From contig CM067348.1 in assembly GCA_034190875.2 (NCBI GenBank), forward strand, positions 47,030,203 to 47,094,202: a DNA stretch of 64,000 nt, given 5' to 3'. Under the pieces are notes generated by a model, which saw nothing but the letters and a program-made list of their open reading frames with translations, made no database searches and had not been told where the DNA came from. This document shows, one piece after another, positions 14,579 through 28,963 of the stretch (its first letter is position 1; each line of letters starts with the position of its first letter). This DNA comes from Urechis unicinctus (Eukaryota; Annelida; Polychaeta; Xenopneusta; Urechidae). Position numbers and translations under genes: made by a program.

Positions 14579-15303
14579 CAGAAAATAGTAGGGCCGGATG
14601 TAGAGCATATATAACAACAGTCGGCGAAGATGCGAGTCATTTGACAATGTGACTTTTGTAGTGACGGAAAAGAGTCGAATGAATTCCACATTTCATTTCG
14701 GCTTTCCAAATAAAAGACATCGACTTTTGCATAATGATAATGGTAAGAGGTTATGCATGCACGAGTATGGTAGTAGTATGTCCCTTTCATTCCGATACTC
14801 TTTGCCTGATGCCATAGTATTCATTAAAAATAATTAAATTGATACGCTGGTGTTAAGTGCAAATGTCATTTCTACAAGAAATCATGCCCATTGCGGTTCA
14901 GAACAATTGCAATATTAAAGAATGTTTTTCTGTATTACATAGTTGCCAATATAGTAACTGAGCCGGCTAAAACATTGCACGGAAGTAGACATCGTTATAT
15001 TATTTAGTTTGGTGCTTATTGGTAGAAAAACAATAATGTTGACTTGATTGAATGTCAATTGCCGTAGGGTTTCAGTGGTTTCTATGGTCTTAGTCACATT
15101 TAGCCTTTCACCTCTACAAATGGTACGAATCATTAATAACAAAATGTCCTCGAATAGTTCCGAGTTTACCTACATGCACTACAACTATAATATGTTGAAT
15201 AAAATTGCTAAACTGTCGTTGCTTATAACAGTAGCAATACCATGATGAAGAGTTTCAATAAAATAACACTTTAAATTCACAAAAGACAATTCAGTGGCGC
15301 CGG
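14579..15303 (+). repeat. Inner inverted repeat of unit B, left copy
   Basis: This is the unit B counterpart of 7,232-7,950 and nearly identical to it. Its inverted partner is 19,422-20,145. The minus-strand frame at 14,915-15,142 is the equivalent of the 87-codon frame in unit A. Confidence 0.8.
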
Positions 15304-15806
15304 GGTAGAATTGTTTTAAGTGCAGCTGTATTTGTAATTGATATAAGAATAAACGTAAGGAGCTATATCAATGGGAAACATGAAGAAATGCTCAAACGTT
15401 CCAGACTCGCAGTGCAATTAGCCCATCATTAAATATGTAGATAAGTTGGGGCATTGAAGCTACAGATATGTTTGACGTGGACCTTTTAAGAGCTGCGTAA
15501 TATGAATTTTATTTTTAAACTCGACTACATGGATCGTAATCACAATCTGTTAACCTCCACAAATTATCTGGTACAGATTAAAACTAGCTGTAACACATGT
15601 CAGCAGTCAACATTCCTGAGGAGACGGGATATCTAGAATGAAATTGAATATCAAGCAAAATGCGAGGTATATTGACTCGCAGCACCCCTGGGTATGGCCT
15701 TTACTGTTTATTCGTGCAGTTATATTATGCATTACTTACAATCAAGGTCACCACACCAAATATGACACTTTTCAGTAACTGCGGATAGCGCAATGCATGT
15801 CACGTT

Positions 15807-16189
15807 GTACACTTAGATAGCGAAGCTTAAATTGGAGCAGTGAATATTAAAATGTAATCACTTCAACATTCAAACTGTAAAATGCTCCGTAATATCGGCT
15901 TTTAATGATTATGATTGTGTAAGTTAAGTCAACGCCCTGTATACATATTATTCAATCACCATAAGCCACATTTATATTGTAAGCCGTTTAATGGTTGCCT
16001 AGGCCGAACGAAAAGATTGTGCCCTTGATAAATTTATGTAATATGTCAAAATTTTAAGTACACTTTAAGCATGGTCTGTGATATCACCAGGGACCCAAAC
16101 TCTTTTTACAATGTCTTAACTATGTGCACAAGGCTGTCTACTTATAATAACATGTATTATTTGTCTAGACAAGTTTTTAGCCCAAGATA
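15807..16189 (+). repeat. Segment present in unit B and absent from unit A
   Basis: A reads 'gtacacttataaataaactg' where B has about 380 extra bases between 'cactta' and 'taaataaactg'. The right arm (about 27,010-27,060, inverted) carries sequence resembling the start of this extra segment ('ctaaattgg', then 'ttaaaa'). That suggests the segment is ancestral and was deleted from A. No gene is seen in it. Confidence 0.7.
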
Positions 16190-17969
16190 ATAAATAAACT
16201 GCGAGTGATTTTTATTTGCAATCTTTATTAATTGGCATGATAACAAATGTTTAAAACGAGAGTAGCGTAAATGAACTTTGGTTTAAAAGGCGAAATGTTA
16301 CGCTATCCCAAACCAGCGTGTACATTCGCAGTGCAAAGAATGTTTATCTTTTTTTATCCATGTCAAATAGCATACACCATGATCGTTAATGGCCTGATCT
16401 TCCTATTAGGCTGCAAAAACAACCTCTCGCTGAAACGTGGCTCCCATTGGCGGCAATCAGTGTTTATCATGCGCGGCGTATCTTACGTCAACGACTCTGT
16501 CAACACTTAAACGCCTTGTTAGCATTGTTGCGTCTCTGAGCCCACGCTTATTGTGAGTTAAGTGTATAGCAAGAGATATATTATGTCTCAAGAACAGGAT
16601 GCAGTGGTTAACAGTGATGTCTAGCATCAATACATGGTTTTACTATTGAGCAGCGTTGTCTCTTCAAACATCTTCTCTTTTACTCTTGCGGATAGGGTTG
16701 ACATTTGCGAACTTGCGGATAGCTCAGCAAAGAGATAATATGGTCAATCTGCTATGTGGACTGTTGCAACCATAGTACCCGAAAACCACTCACTCGGCGC
16801 AGTAGAGAACTAAATATATTGGAACGTGATACTGTATTAGTGCGCGAATATTATTGCTTAAACAAGGAGATAAGTCGATGTATTCAATACACAATGTAGG
16901 GCAGTTTCATATAACTGCTCCGCGACATCCGTTACAATGCCAACTGGAACCTGCGCTTAGTCACTGGAATGTGATTGTCGTGTAGTAATTTTTCTTTGCA
17001 CAGGGAGATATACGCTATGTGGTCAATGGAGCAAAGTTAACGGCGATGACATATAATGTCTGCTTTTTTCTCTTAATTATGTTTGTTTGAACACGATCAT
17101 ATGAACGTCATCCCGCAACATCGCCATATTGCGAATACCTCGGCAAAATGTTGCATTAAAGCAGCCACTCTCGTACAACCAGAAGGATTCTTAGTCTATT
17201 TGGTTACAAACTAAGGTGTTTTATGGGGCAAGCTGAATGTACACATATTTTGTAGAATATAATAATAATAATAGTTTATTTCAGGCACCAGGCACATAGT
17301 AAATAAGATATGCACGTAAGTAAGCGTTCAATGCGTTGCATATAAAATACGATACCAATGGGTCCATATGGCACCAGCCCGTAATATGTAACAATCATTC
17401 AAAGATTTTATTGGAGAGTTCTATCCTAGATCGATATTCTAATATACGCTTGAAATCCCTGGATACTTTTTCAGGCGATCATTCAACTGGCACTGTCACT
17501 TTTTGATACATCCCACATATTTCGGTTTATGTTATTGTAAGCAACTCACTGCAGTCCATTAGCACTATGCGGCATCCGACATAGATCATTCGCGTCAAAT
17601 ACATGGTTAATACAAATATCGTTTGTATAACAGCCAGTGCATGATTTCACCAACAGACATGAGAGATCATCATTTAATAATTTAGGGGATAGAATTCCAA
17701 CTTATCGAACGCCATTAGATACAGCAAAATATCGAGACGATACCCTTTCCATTCAATACAGATTAACTGTTTCTGAAACCAAAACATACACATTCTGATT
17801 AAAACCAATAGCATGGTACTTTTGATGAGCTTTGTAAACAGATACCAATGATTGACCTAGTCAAAAAGCCTCAAACGCATCTAAAAACATTTGTACACAT
17901 GATATTGTATAATGCTCTTGGGTGGTAAATACATAAATCTGTTAAGTGACCGGTCAAATTGATTTTAGT

Positions 17970-18317
17970 ATGTATTTGGATAACCGTCTGCTACATCGAG
18001 TAGCACTAATGCGAAAGAGGTTTGAACAAGCTGCGAGGAGAGCAGTGTTTATCATTTGTATCACTAGTATCACCATTGTTATTTTTGATTATTTGTATAA
18101 TAGCAGTCTTCATGAAATAATAAGTCATACAACTAACATAGATAAATCTGCTAAGAAGCAGCATACATATAAATTCACAAGAGTTGTATGTAATATATAT
18201 GCAGTTTTATTATCTCTGAGTAGAGGAACTTTCAGAATTAGAAACACTGCGCTGTGGGAGTTGAGTAGGACTTATTCGACCAATGTCGCTCCAGAATCCG
18301 GGGTTTACATCGTGTGA
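17970..18317 (+). CDS. Unrecognised open frame with one predicted membrane segment (unit B copy)
   Basis: This is the unit B counterpart of 10,355-10,654. From the ATG at 17,970 it runs 115 residues, longer than the unit A copy because the two differ near the end. The basic stretch, the hydrophobic segment ('VFIICITSITIVIFDYLY') and the polar tail are unchanged. I do not recognise the product. The different ends in two nearly identical units argue against strong selection on the C-terminus, or against it being a gene at all. Confidence 0.15.
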   Translation: MYLDNRLLHRVALMRKRFEQAARRAVFIICITSITIVIFDYLYNSSLHEIISHTTNIDKSAKKQHTYKFTRVVCNIYAVLLSLSRGTFRIRNTALWELSRTYSTNVAPESGVYIV

Positions 18318-19421
18318 CATTTGGCATAATATGACGATTAATTGGATAGTCCGTACCTGCGAGGTCAGACACAGGAATGAGTCTAGCCAGTATCAATAGC
18401 TCATTTAAAGACTAACAGCGAAGCAGCGCGCGCCGCCACTCATCAACGATCAACATAAATACTGCGCTGTTTGAAAACGCTTTTTATGACGCATACTTAA
18501 ACCTTCTCTAGAATGATAGACGATATCGAGGTTTGTAAGAATGATGACAACTAGAAGGTGGGCATTAATTGTGCACGGTCGATTGGAGCATAATTCTGAA
18601 ATGTCTGTTTCGCGGTATCGCTTTTCCTACGATCTAATAAGCTTTTGACCTGCACTGTTGGCTCGGGAATCAAGCGCACAAATAATAAAATATCATATCG
18701 ACGCGAAGTCTTTCGCTAGGTTTTTATTTCGCACGTATGCGTGTGCCAGCGCAGGTTAACGTAGTGCAAACTGTCATAATTGCGATAAGGGTGATGTGAA
18801 AGTAAAGCACTACGGCGAGACACTGTTGTCACGTCGCGGAGCTCCATGCGTGATAACATGATTGACGGACGACGTGTTTCACGTTTCGCCGATGGTTTGT
18901 ATAACTACTGTGAGATTTGTATGATTCGTTGAATCGTGCCTGATGTATTATTGATTTTCAATAAAATTTCTTTTAAACAAGGATGTAATATTACATATTA
19001 CGCTTGAACACACACATCATCCCCACATCCCTGCTTTCAGACTGCTGGCGTGATGTTCTGGACCGGTGACTAATGGTGTGGTCGTAATTGCCTACTCTTA
19101 GCACATTGAGTGAACCATTTCACCTGTGTACTTTCACTTCAAAGCATTATCAACGAAGAATGTCGAGTTATCCATGAATCATTCTGTGTTATAGCGAGAC
19201 ATTTACGGTAATTTGAAATAGACCTGACATAATCACCGACCCAACGAGTGTCATCATGATGTTCTCATGAAGTAACATCATAACGCTGCAAAGAATATAG
19301 GAATGACATCGCCTAGAAATTGCAACAATACGTCATATCCCATCATTACAGTATGCATATAGTGTAAAATTACTGTTTGGCAATAATTGTCGGCTTCATT
19401 ATCTAGACAGCTTAATTTCCA

Positions 19422-20145
19422 CCTGCGCCACTCATTTGTCTTCTATGAATTCAAAGTGTTATTTATTTGAAACGATCCATCGTTGCATTGCTACTGTTAC
19501 TAGCAACATCAGTATAGCAATGTTATTGAACATATCAAGGTCGTGGTGCATCTAAGTCAACTCCGAAATAATGAAGACATTTTGTTATTGCTAAATTGTG
19601 GAGGTGAAATGCTAAATCTCACAGCCGTTAGACTTAGGAAACACTGAACACTGGCAATTAACGCTCTATCAAGATTAATTATAGAGGATTTGTCATCTGG
19701 GCCAACATTGTAGTTTTGCTACCAGCAAGCACCAAGCTAAATTATATAAAGATGTCTTCTTCCGTCAATGTCTTAACCGACGCAGTTACTATAATGGCAA
19801 CTATTTTATACAACAAAAACATTCGTTCAATATTGAAACTATTCAAAAACGCCTTCCGACCAGCAATAGGCATAACATTCTTGCTTACGTCATATTCGGT
19901 TAAAACAGCTATTAACACTTAACACCGAAATATCAATCTAAAAATACTTACAAATACTACGACGACAGGCAATGATTATCAAAATAACAGGGACATATTA
20001 CTACCACACTTGTTTATGCATAATACCGTACCATTATCATTTTATCTGGAGAGCTGAAATGTAGAAAAAAGAATGTATTCGACTCTTTTCCGTCACTATG
20101 CTGGCCACATTTTACAAGATGCCGACTAGTAGGACCGTCTGTCAT
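19422..20145 (-). repeat. Inner inverted repeat of unit B, right copy
   Basis: This is the unit B counterpart of 12,353-13,080 and the inverted partner of 14,579-15,303. The frame seen in unit A (12,650-12,838) is present in altered form at 19,716-19,922. Confidence 0.8.
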
Positions 20146-21126
20146 ATATGAAAGAGTTTTTATAAAGCAATGCGTTGGCTGTGCAAAACAAAAAAAAATA
20201 AACAATAATACAGCGAATAACAATAGCGGTACGATATGTCTCAGCAAAAGAGGGGATCTAATGCAATGTGAATTAACCATCGATGAGTGACCTATCGATC
20301 TAATTAATAAAGACTGTCAACGCCCCAAATATATGCGATAATAAGCTACGGGTTCTTTCTATTAATCGTTCATTCCTAATGTCATCAAAACAAATCTGAA
20401 CAATTGACTATTTATGATATATGACAGCTATTCTAACCATACTAGTCGCCAATGTAACATCGTTAGCGTAAACTAACACCTTATAGCAATAACCGAAAAT
20501 AACGTTCTCCATTTCTTGTTCTCTCATCACCCACAGCTCTATGAATGCATCAGCTGTTGGTGAAAATATAACCCTGCGGACATAGACGACTTTAAATTAT
20601 GATCGGGACAGATAAACTGTGACATCTATCCCTATTAGCCTGTAACGCGATGATAACAATCATCAAACAAGTAACATGTTTATGCAGCCATAACATACAA
20701 ATGATACAAGTAAGATTTTGAAAATTATTCCGTGGTGTTAATGGCGCTCCGTTTTGCATTCATACAATTAACTAATTCTTAAACAAAATAACACGCAGTC
20801 AATAGATGTTATAACCAGATGCTGCTGATGTTAAATGCTCTCAATACAGTCGTGCATGCTAGTATGTATCGTAACTCAGGGCATTTAATGCGCTTGGTTC
20901 AGTACCATCATAACTTACGCGTTAGCATCGCATACAGCTATACTAGGACATGCGCATTTGCTGTGGTCTGCACAGGTCTGCCAGCTTTAATCGTTTAATG
21001 TGATGCGTGATGAACCACCACTATTACTATGATTGTTCGCCGCCAATTGTGCGTGAATGAGATAAATGATTTATCGAGAGGGTTCAATATTAGGCCAAGG
21101 ATTATATGATATATAACCGCCCGACA

Positions 21127-22745
21127 CCCTAACAGGTAACTAATGTACCAAATTGACTGCTGCGAAACGAAGCAGAAAATGATTGATTCAATAATAGTTA
21201 CGACAACAAAATATTTGGCGAAAGAGTTTGTGGCCACCACGACTGAAGATATTCCGGTTTGATTAATATTTACGAGAATCTTGGTTCACAAACCTTTTGT
21301 ACACATCCAATACATAATTACTTTGTTGCTGCAAAAAAGGAAGTCCGCGCAAAAATTGCATGAATAATCTACCAGAAAACTAATGATAACTTGCTTCTCG
21401 TGTAGGTTATTCATTCATTGACTGGTACACCATTTTTCAGGACCCGAAACAGTAGCTCAAAGTGAGATCATTTCTAACCATCCTCGCGATTTTTACATGC
21501 TGAAGTATTGTCCAGATGAAAATAAATAACGGAGAGTTTCTGCTTGAAAGGAAGAATTATTGATGAAGATTGTGCAGTGCAAGTATTTTGATGTTTTAAA
21601 AATCTATACCATAAACTATCCGATAATTGCCTCGTAGACATATATATTTGCCTTATTTTCATTTAAAATATTTGTTTACAAGTCATTTATAGTAATTAAT
21701 CATGTGAAACCGTTAGCCCCTGGCATATGTAATAAATTATCGCTATCGGTCGTTACTTTGACCAAAGATTGCAACCGCTCTGCAAAAATCAATCAGTGAG
21801 TAACCTTCATAATCCAATCTTAGACGTTGTAGTGCTAGATCATTCAGTATATAATAAGCTTCATTCTGATTTTAATGTAAATTTTGTGTTTACTGACAAT
21901 TGATGATAAACCCCAGCAGATATTTTAACCCCGGGACGTCCGCATGATTAAGCCTCCTTATGCTCTACTCGCTCATTCTCGCTAGTAAGATTTTGGGAAC
22001 ATCCACGGCAACAGAACCTCCATCGACACATAATAACACCATTATAATGTATTGGAAGTGGGATATTATAGTAGAGCTTAAAGGAACTAAAATCTTATAA
22101 ACCCTTTTTGCTTTAGCCCAAGGATGTATTAACAGCAGTCGGAAGAAACAAAATATTATTACAATGTTACCCCCTGACATCCGCCAATGCCATCCAGTTC
22201 ATTCGCATAATCGATAATAACCTACTACAAAAATCTTATTAAATAGTCCGAAGTATCACAAGGTATATATTTAAGAATCCAGTAAACTTAGTGAGATAAG
22301 GCTTGTAATTATTACCATTATTCATATCAGCCATTATATCAGCATATCAACACCACAAAAAGCTCATACGATTCCCATAAGGTCCCCCATGCTCATTGTA
22401 ATAAGCATGGAAGTAGAGGACAACAGACGAAAATATTCTCGTAATCAGGTTATGTGGAAAGTTTGCAGTGTAAAAGAAGCCAGACGTTATGGAGGGTAGT
22501 ACTGCATCGAGATGTCTTAAACTTGTATTTGAGACTCGGAACAATCAAGATGCACGCACAGATCAAATATTAACGTTTATTTGTTGGTACATATATCGCT
22601 ACATTGCGAAAATGGTCATGCTTAAGAATCAATGCCAGGTTTTATGCGGTTTATGACATCAACCACCAGAAATTTAAAAATATAATATACTTGTGCATTC
22701 ATATAGTAAAACAGATACTTAGTTGCCGCTCAGAACATTGCTAGA
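21127..22745 (+). repeat. Downstream flank of the tandem pair, repeated at 31,151-32,700
   Basis: This 1.6 kb matches 31,151-32,700 in the same orientation. Landmarks are 'gaagatattccg' (about 21,246 and 31,252), 'cttggttcacaaaccttttg' (about 21,280 and 31,293) and 'gcatggaagtagaggaca' (about 22,405). Identity is about 80% with indels. The right copy is embedded in the inverted arm, so the piece was copied in direct orientation into an otherwise inverted segment. Confidence 0.85.
22347..22544 (-). pseudogene. Broken open-frame relic, family unknown, shared with 32,380-32,530
   Basis: This is a 65-codon minus-strand frame. The segment reading 'TRIFSSVVLYFHAYYNEHG' has a close counterpart on the minus strand of the duplicate near 32,400-32,500. 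No family is recognised. It is listed only because the frame can be recognised in two copies about 20% diverged. Function and origin are unknown. Confidence 0.2.
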
Positions 22746-22789
22746 ATATTACTGTATATGTTGAAAAAACAGACGGATTATAGATATGA

Positions 22790-22840
22790 TTATAGATAGA
22801 TAGAGATATAGAGATATAGGATATATATATATATATAGAG

Positions 22841-22886
<46 letters not shown>

Positions 22887-23075
22887 TATATATATAGATA
22901 TATAGAGAGAGATATATATAAGATATATATATATATATATATAAATATGTATATATATATATGTCTATATATATATATATATGTATAGATTTATCTATAT
23001 ATACATATATCTGTTATATATACGTATATATATCATTAAATATGCAATATATATATATATATAGATAGATATACC

Positions 23076-23106
<31 letters not shown>

Positions 23107-23212
23107 TATACATATATAAATAAACATATATATATATATATTTATATATATAAATAAACATATATATATATATATTATATATATATTTATATGTATATAT
23201 ATATAATAAATA
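22790..23212. repeat. AT-rich simple sequence (TA, GATA and AAATA variants)
   Basis: This is irregular (TA)n with 'gagatata', 'gatagata' and 'aaataaacata' variants. It is the first part of a 1.6-kb AT-rich region that surrounds two islands of complex sequence. Confidence 0.95.
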
Positions 23213-23293
23213 TCTGGTACCGGGTCAGTTCGCCCCCGGGACGTTTCGCACCCGGGTCAGTTCGCCTCGCTGGGACAGTCCGCCCCGGGTCAT
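23213..23293. repeat. GC-rich short-period repeat inside the AT desert
   Basis: Four imperfect units of about 16-18 bases follow each other, with the pattern GGG-(T/A)C-(A)GT-TCGCCCC (for example 'gggtcagttcgcccc' and 'gggacagtccgcccc'). They are flanked on both sides by (TA)n. The composition differs sharply from everything around it. I recall similar 'gggtcagttcgcccc' repeats from marine invertebrate genomes, but cannot confirm this here. Confidence 0.8.
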
Positions 23294-23322
23294 ATATATA
23301 TATATAAATATATATACACATA

Positions 23323-23404
<82 letters not shown>

Positions 23405-23462
23405 TATATATATATTTATATAGTTATATATATATAAATTTATATATATATATATACATATA
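23294..23462. repeat. (TA)n microsatellite
   Basis: This is a nearly pure TA array with a few interruptions ('ttatatagt', 'aaattta'). It ends at the edge of the inverted segment that starts at about 23,465. Confidence 0.95.
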
Positions 23463-23464
23463 TG

Positions 23465-24225
23465 TGTTTATGCCCAGTGCCTGAAATAAACCATTATTTA
23501 TATTGCTATTATATTCTATAAACTATGTGTACATTCAGCTTACTCCGTATAACACCTTGGTTTGTAAGCAAATGGACTGAGAAGATTTAAGGTTGTACAA
23601 GAATAGCTGCTTGAATACAACAATGTGCCGAGGTAATCGCAATATTACGATATTGCAAAATGAAGTACATACGATCGTGTTCAAATAAACATAGTTAAGA
23701 GAAAAAAGCAAACATGTTATGTCATCGCCGTTAAATTTGCGGTATTGACCAAATAGTTTTTATCTCTCTGTGTAGAGAGTAATTACCACAAGACAATCAC
23801 ATTCCAGTGACTAAGCGCAGGTTCCGGTTGGCATTATAAGGGATGTCGCGGCGCAGTTATATGGAACTGCCCTACATTCTGTATTGAATACATCGACTAA
23901 TCTATTTGTTTAAGCAATCATATGCTCACACTTGTATAGTATCACGTTCCAATATTTCTGTTTCTCTACTGCGCAGCGTGTGCGGTTTCCTGTTGCTATG
24001 GCTGCAACAGTCCGCATAGCAGATTGACCATATTATCTCTATGCTGAGCTATACGCAAGTTCGCAAATTACAACTCTATCCGCATGAGTAAACGAGAAGT
24101 CGTTTAAAGCGATAACGATGCTCATTAGTAACGCCATTTATATATGTTAGACATCACAGTTAACTTCTGCATTCTGTTCTTGAGACAAATGATCTGATAT
24201 AATATATCTCTTGCTATACACTTAA
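23465..24225 (-). repeat. Inverted copy of 8,950-9,680, bracketed by (TA)n arrays
   Basis: The reverse complement matches unit A from about 9,680 ('ataatagtttatttcaggc') back to about 8,950 ('aagtgtatagcaagagatat'), and unit B equally. It is the innermost part of the right arm. Both sides are (TA)n. At its right end the homology stops after 'cttaa' and continues with a 15-base inverted copy of sequence from its own left part. Confidence 0.9.
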
Positions 24226-24240
24226 GTCTTCTCAGTCCAT

Positions 24241-24242
24241 AT

Positions 24243-24324
<82 letters not shown>

Positions 24325-24375
24325 ACATATATATGTATATATACATATATATATATACATTTATATATATAATGA
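24241..24375. repeat. (TA)n microsatellite
   Basis: This TA array with a few T and C interruptions directly follows the snap-back sequence at 24,221-24,240. Confidence 0.95.
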
Positions 24376-25612
24376 TTATAGCTGTGCTAAGTTGCTTATT
24401 GACTATATGTTATGTATGTCATTAAATTACTCAAGCAGTGAGTAAGGATGATACAGGTGGCTGCATTTTAACTTTTTCACACCCTTAAATATACAACTAA
24501 TGCTGTTGATCCATGCTGACAATAAAGCTGGTTGGCTGAGGCATTTAAAACAATGCACCACAGCCTAATGCAAACCAATATAAAGGCCAAACGCATGGTC
24601 GCCTAACAATTCAAATCATATTATAATACAATTCAGGCAAATGAAAGTGAGCGATATATTAATTACAAAGCTGAAGTGCCACACTTAGCGCGCACGTTGG
24701 GTTGTTCGTATTAGACGCTGGATTTATCAACAAAGGAGTTAAGTAGTTTGTTCCACGAGAAGCATTATCTGGAAAATCCACAGTAGCTCGTTCATTTTCA
24801 AAGTAACAAATGTAAACCTGAAACTGTAAACCTCTAAGAGACCCTACGACATAAACCTTTCAGACACGAATATAAAGCGCAAAAATGCCAGCGAAACATC
24901 TGATAAGTTCTCCAGTACAGTATATAACTCAGCAATACTACCTTCTCTGCCCATAAAGCTTACCCGATGAGACACATAGCGTAGAAAATGTGATCCTGAC
25001 AGGCTCTTATCCCCGCGACAACCACCACAATTTATTTTGATGGCATCTTCATCTTGTACTAACATCTTTTTTTTATAATGAAAGATGTCTTAATTCATCG
25101 TCGAGAATGATATATCATGTGTATTTAGCAAGGCTAGGCAGCAGATATGATGGATCACTTGGCCACTTTTCAGCACAAAAATCGTCCGTAAATTAACAGT
25201 CAACCTGGTCTGATCATTAAGGAGCAGTTATTGCATTTAATTATTATGTATTGCTTTAAAGAATTTAGCAAAATGGGACAACTATCTAAACGCCGCGGTT
25301 GACGCAGATGACAATATTGAATAAACGAAGTGACTCTTACGTTTCGAAGGAGACTCAGCTGTCGCTCAGAAACAGATCACGGCACAAAGTGTTTTCTCAC
25401 GCAATATATATGCTATTATGGTCAGCAGACAATTGCCCTGTGCCCAGGATGTTAACATTACTGCATCTACCACTAAGCGGGACTATTCCTTGAATAGAAT
25501 GAGTGTTATTGTGGTCTGAAATAAAGCTAATGACCCAACATGTACACCGATTTTTTAATTGTTGGAGAATTCCCTGATGAAAACATTGAGTAAAACAGTT
25601 ATGTTATTTATG
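24376..25612. other. No recognised feature
   Basis: This is complex sequence with no match elsewhere in the window. Open frames are 73 codons (minus, 24,844-25,065) and 64 codons (plus, 25,299-25,493), neither with a known domain. Confidence 0.45.
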
Positions 25613-27029
<1,417 letters not shown>

Positions 27030-28744
27030 CTTTTAAAATGTAAGCTTCCCAATTTAGGTTTTCAGGGTCACATGCATTGCGATATCTGATGTTCCGAAAT
27101 GTATCACATCTGGAGTGGTGACATTGATTGTATGAAATACATAATATATCTGAACGAAAAAACAGGAGCCATTCCCAGGGATGCTGCGAGTCAATATACC
27201 TCACATTTTGCTTGATATTAAATTTTAGCCTAGATGTCGCGTCTACTCGTGAAAGTTGACTGTGGTCAAATATTATTGCTAGTTTTCATCAGTATCAGAC
27301 AATACGTGGAGGCAAATGGAATGTGATTATGATCAATGCAGCCGATTCCAGAAGCAAAATGTAAATTACTCAGCCTTTCTGAAAACTGATAATGCGTCTT
27401 TTTGCATGACCAGCTCACCAATAGTGTCTTGCTCAAGAACAAGCATTGTAAGGTCCACAATAGGATCGTCAAGAATATCGGTCACTTCAAAGCCCCAATC
27501 GTACCTAAATACAAAGTGAAGGGCTAAGTGTACTGTAGGTATTCACAATTTGATCGTCTCTTCAAGTTTGGGTTTGTGTAAACTATGCAACCAAATATCC
27601 AAAATCCCTGAGGTATTCCTGTTGCTGTCGCTTCTTAAGTTCATCGCTGTGTCAATTACAAATACAGCTGTACCTGTCAAATTCTACACTGGCACAACTG
27701 AATTGTCTTCTGTGAATATGAAGTGTTATTTATTTTAAACTATTTACTGTTGCATTGCTACTGTTACTGGCAACATCATTTTAAGAATTGTACATATTAT
27801 GGTTGTAGTGCACGTGGGTCAACTCGGAAATAGTTGAGGGTATTTTGTTACTTTTAATTGATGTCTTTGTAGAGGTGAAAGGCTAAATATCACAGCCGTA
27901 AGACTAAGACTATAGGAAACATTGACCCCCTATTGCGATTGACATTCAATCAAGATTAATTATAAAGGGTTTGTTATGGACAATGTTTTTATCACTTGGG
28001 CCAACATTGTTGTTTTGCTACCAATAATCACCAAACAAAATAATACAAATATGTCTACTTCCGTGCAATGTTTTAACCGGCACAGTTACTATATTGGCAA
28101 CTATGTAATACAGCGAAAACATTCTTCAATATTGCAATTGTTCTGAAACGTCATCCGAACCGCTACAGGCATAAATTCGTGTAAAACCGCTATTCACACC
28201 AAACACTATCGTATCAATCTAGACATTTTTACCAAATACTACGGCGACCAAGGGTATCAAAATAACAGGGATATACTACTACCACACTCGTGTAAGCATA
28301 ATCTCTTACCATTATCATTTGGCGGAAGTCAAAGTCATTTATTTGTAAACCAAAATGTGGTTTCATATCATTCAAGGGGTCATGATCAATGCTAGTACTA
28401 AACAAGCAAATTTATAAGGAGTTTAAAGCATAACTGATGCTTTGTATTTAGCTCACTGATCTTTGTAAAATAACGAGCTCAAAGAATAAATCCAGGAATC
28501 AGCTAAGTCAGTTAGAATACCTAACGTTTATGTGCCTAGTATTTTTATATGCGATACACCAGGGAAAATTCGCAATAAGAGCAAAATAAAGGATATCATT
28601 ACTGGCGCAGTGCAATTGTTACTGAAGCAATAAACGATTTTCATTATCGTCCATTGGTAATTTACCTTATATATCAAAGATGCATATAGATCATTTGTCT
28701 GTTAAGCAAACATCTGGCAATGAAGGCAAATCGCTGCTGCTTTT

Positions 28745-28963
28745 ATGACCGAGAAGATTATTTTTTGGTTAGGTCGTAATAAATCTGAAGGCATTTGTCG
28801 GTTCGGAAAAAAGAAAACCAGTGCAATATTTGATAAGCATCAAAATCCAGCGATTCCTATAGACAAGGCAATTTCCTCGTATATAATGTTAGGCATCATG
28901 GCGAGAAATACATCCACTTCAGCGTCCATTAAAAAATGGCTCGTAATGCTTGCATTTACATAG
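28745..28963 (+). pseudogene. Broken open-frame relic, family unknown, three copies
   Basis: This 72-codon frame contains 'AIFDKHQNPAIPIDKAISSY' followed by a segment reading 'GIMARNTSTSAS'. The same reading is found on the minus strand at about 6,840-6,600 and at about 14,110-13,930. Amino-acid changes between copies are about as common as silent ones in the stretch I compared, so there is no sign of strong selection. No family is recognised. It is a relic of an unknown repeated sequence. Confidence 0.25.

Larger units (their letters stand above)
13898..20960 (+). repeat. Tandem duplication, unit B (about 7.1 kb)
   Basis: This is the second unit, immediately after unit A. At the junction, 'gcgcatttg' from the unit end runs into 'tcagaatctta' from the unit start. 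Only a few bases of microhomology ('ttg') are visible, which suits a non-homologous or replication-based origin. Beyond 20,960 the original downstream flank continues. Differences from A are scattered point changes, small indels and the two large indels described separately. Confidence 0.93.
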
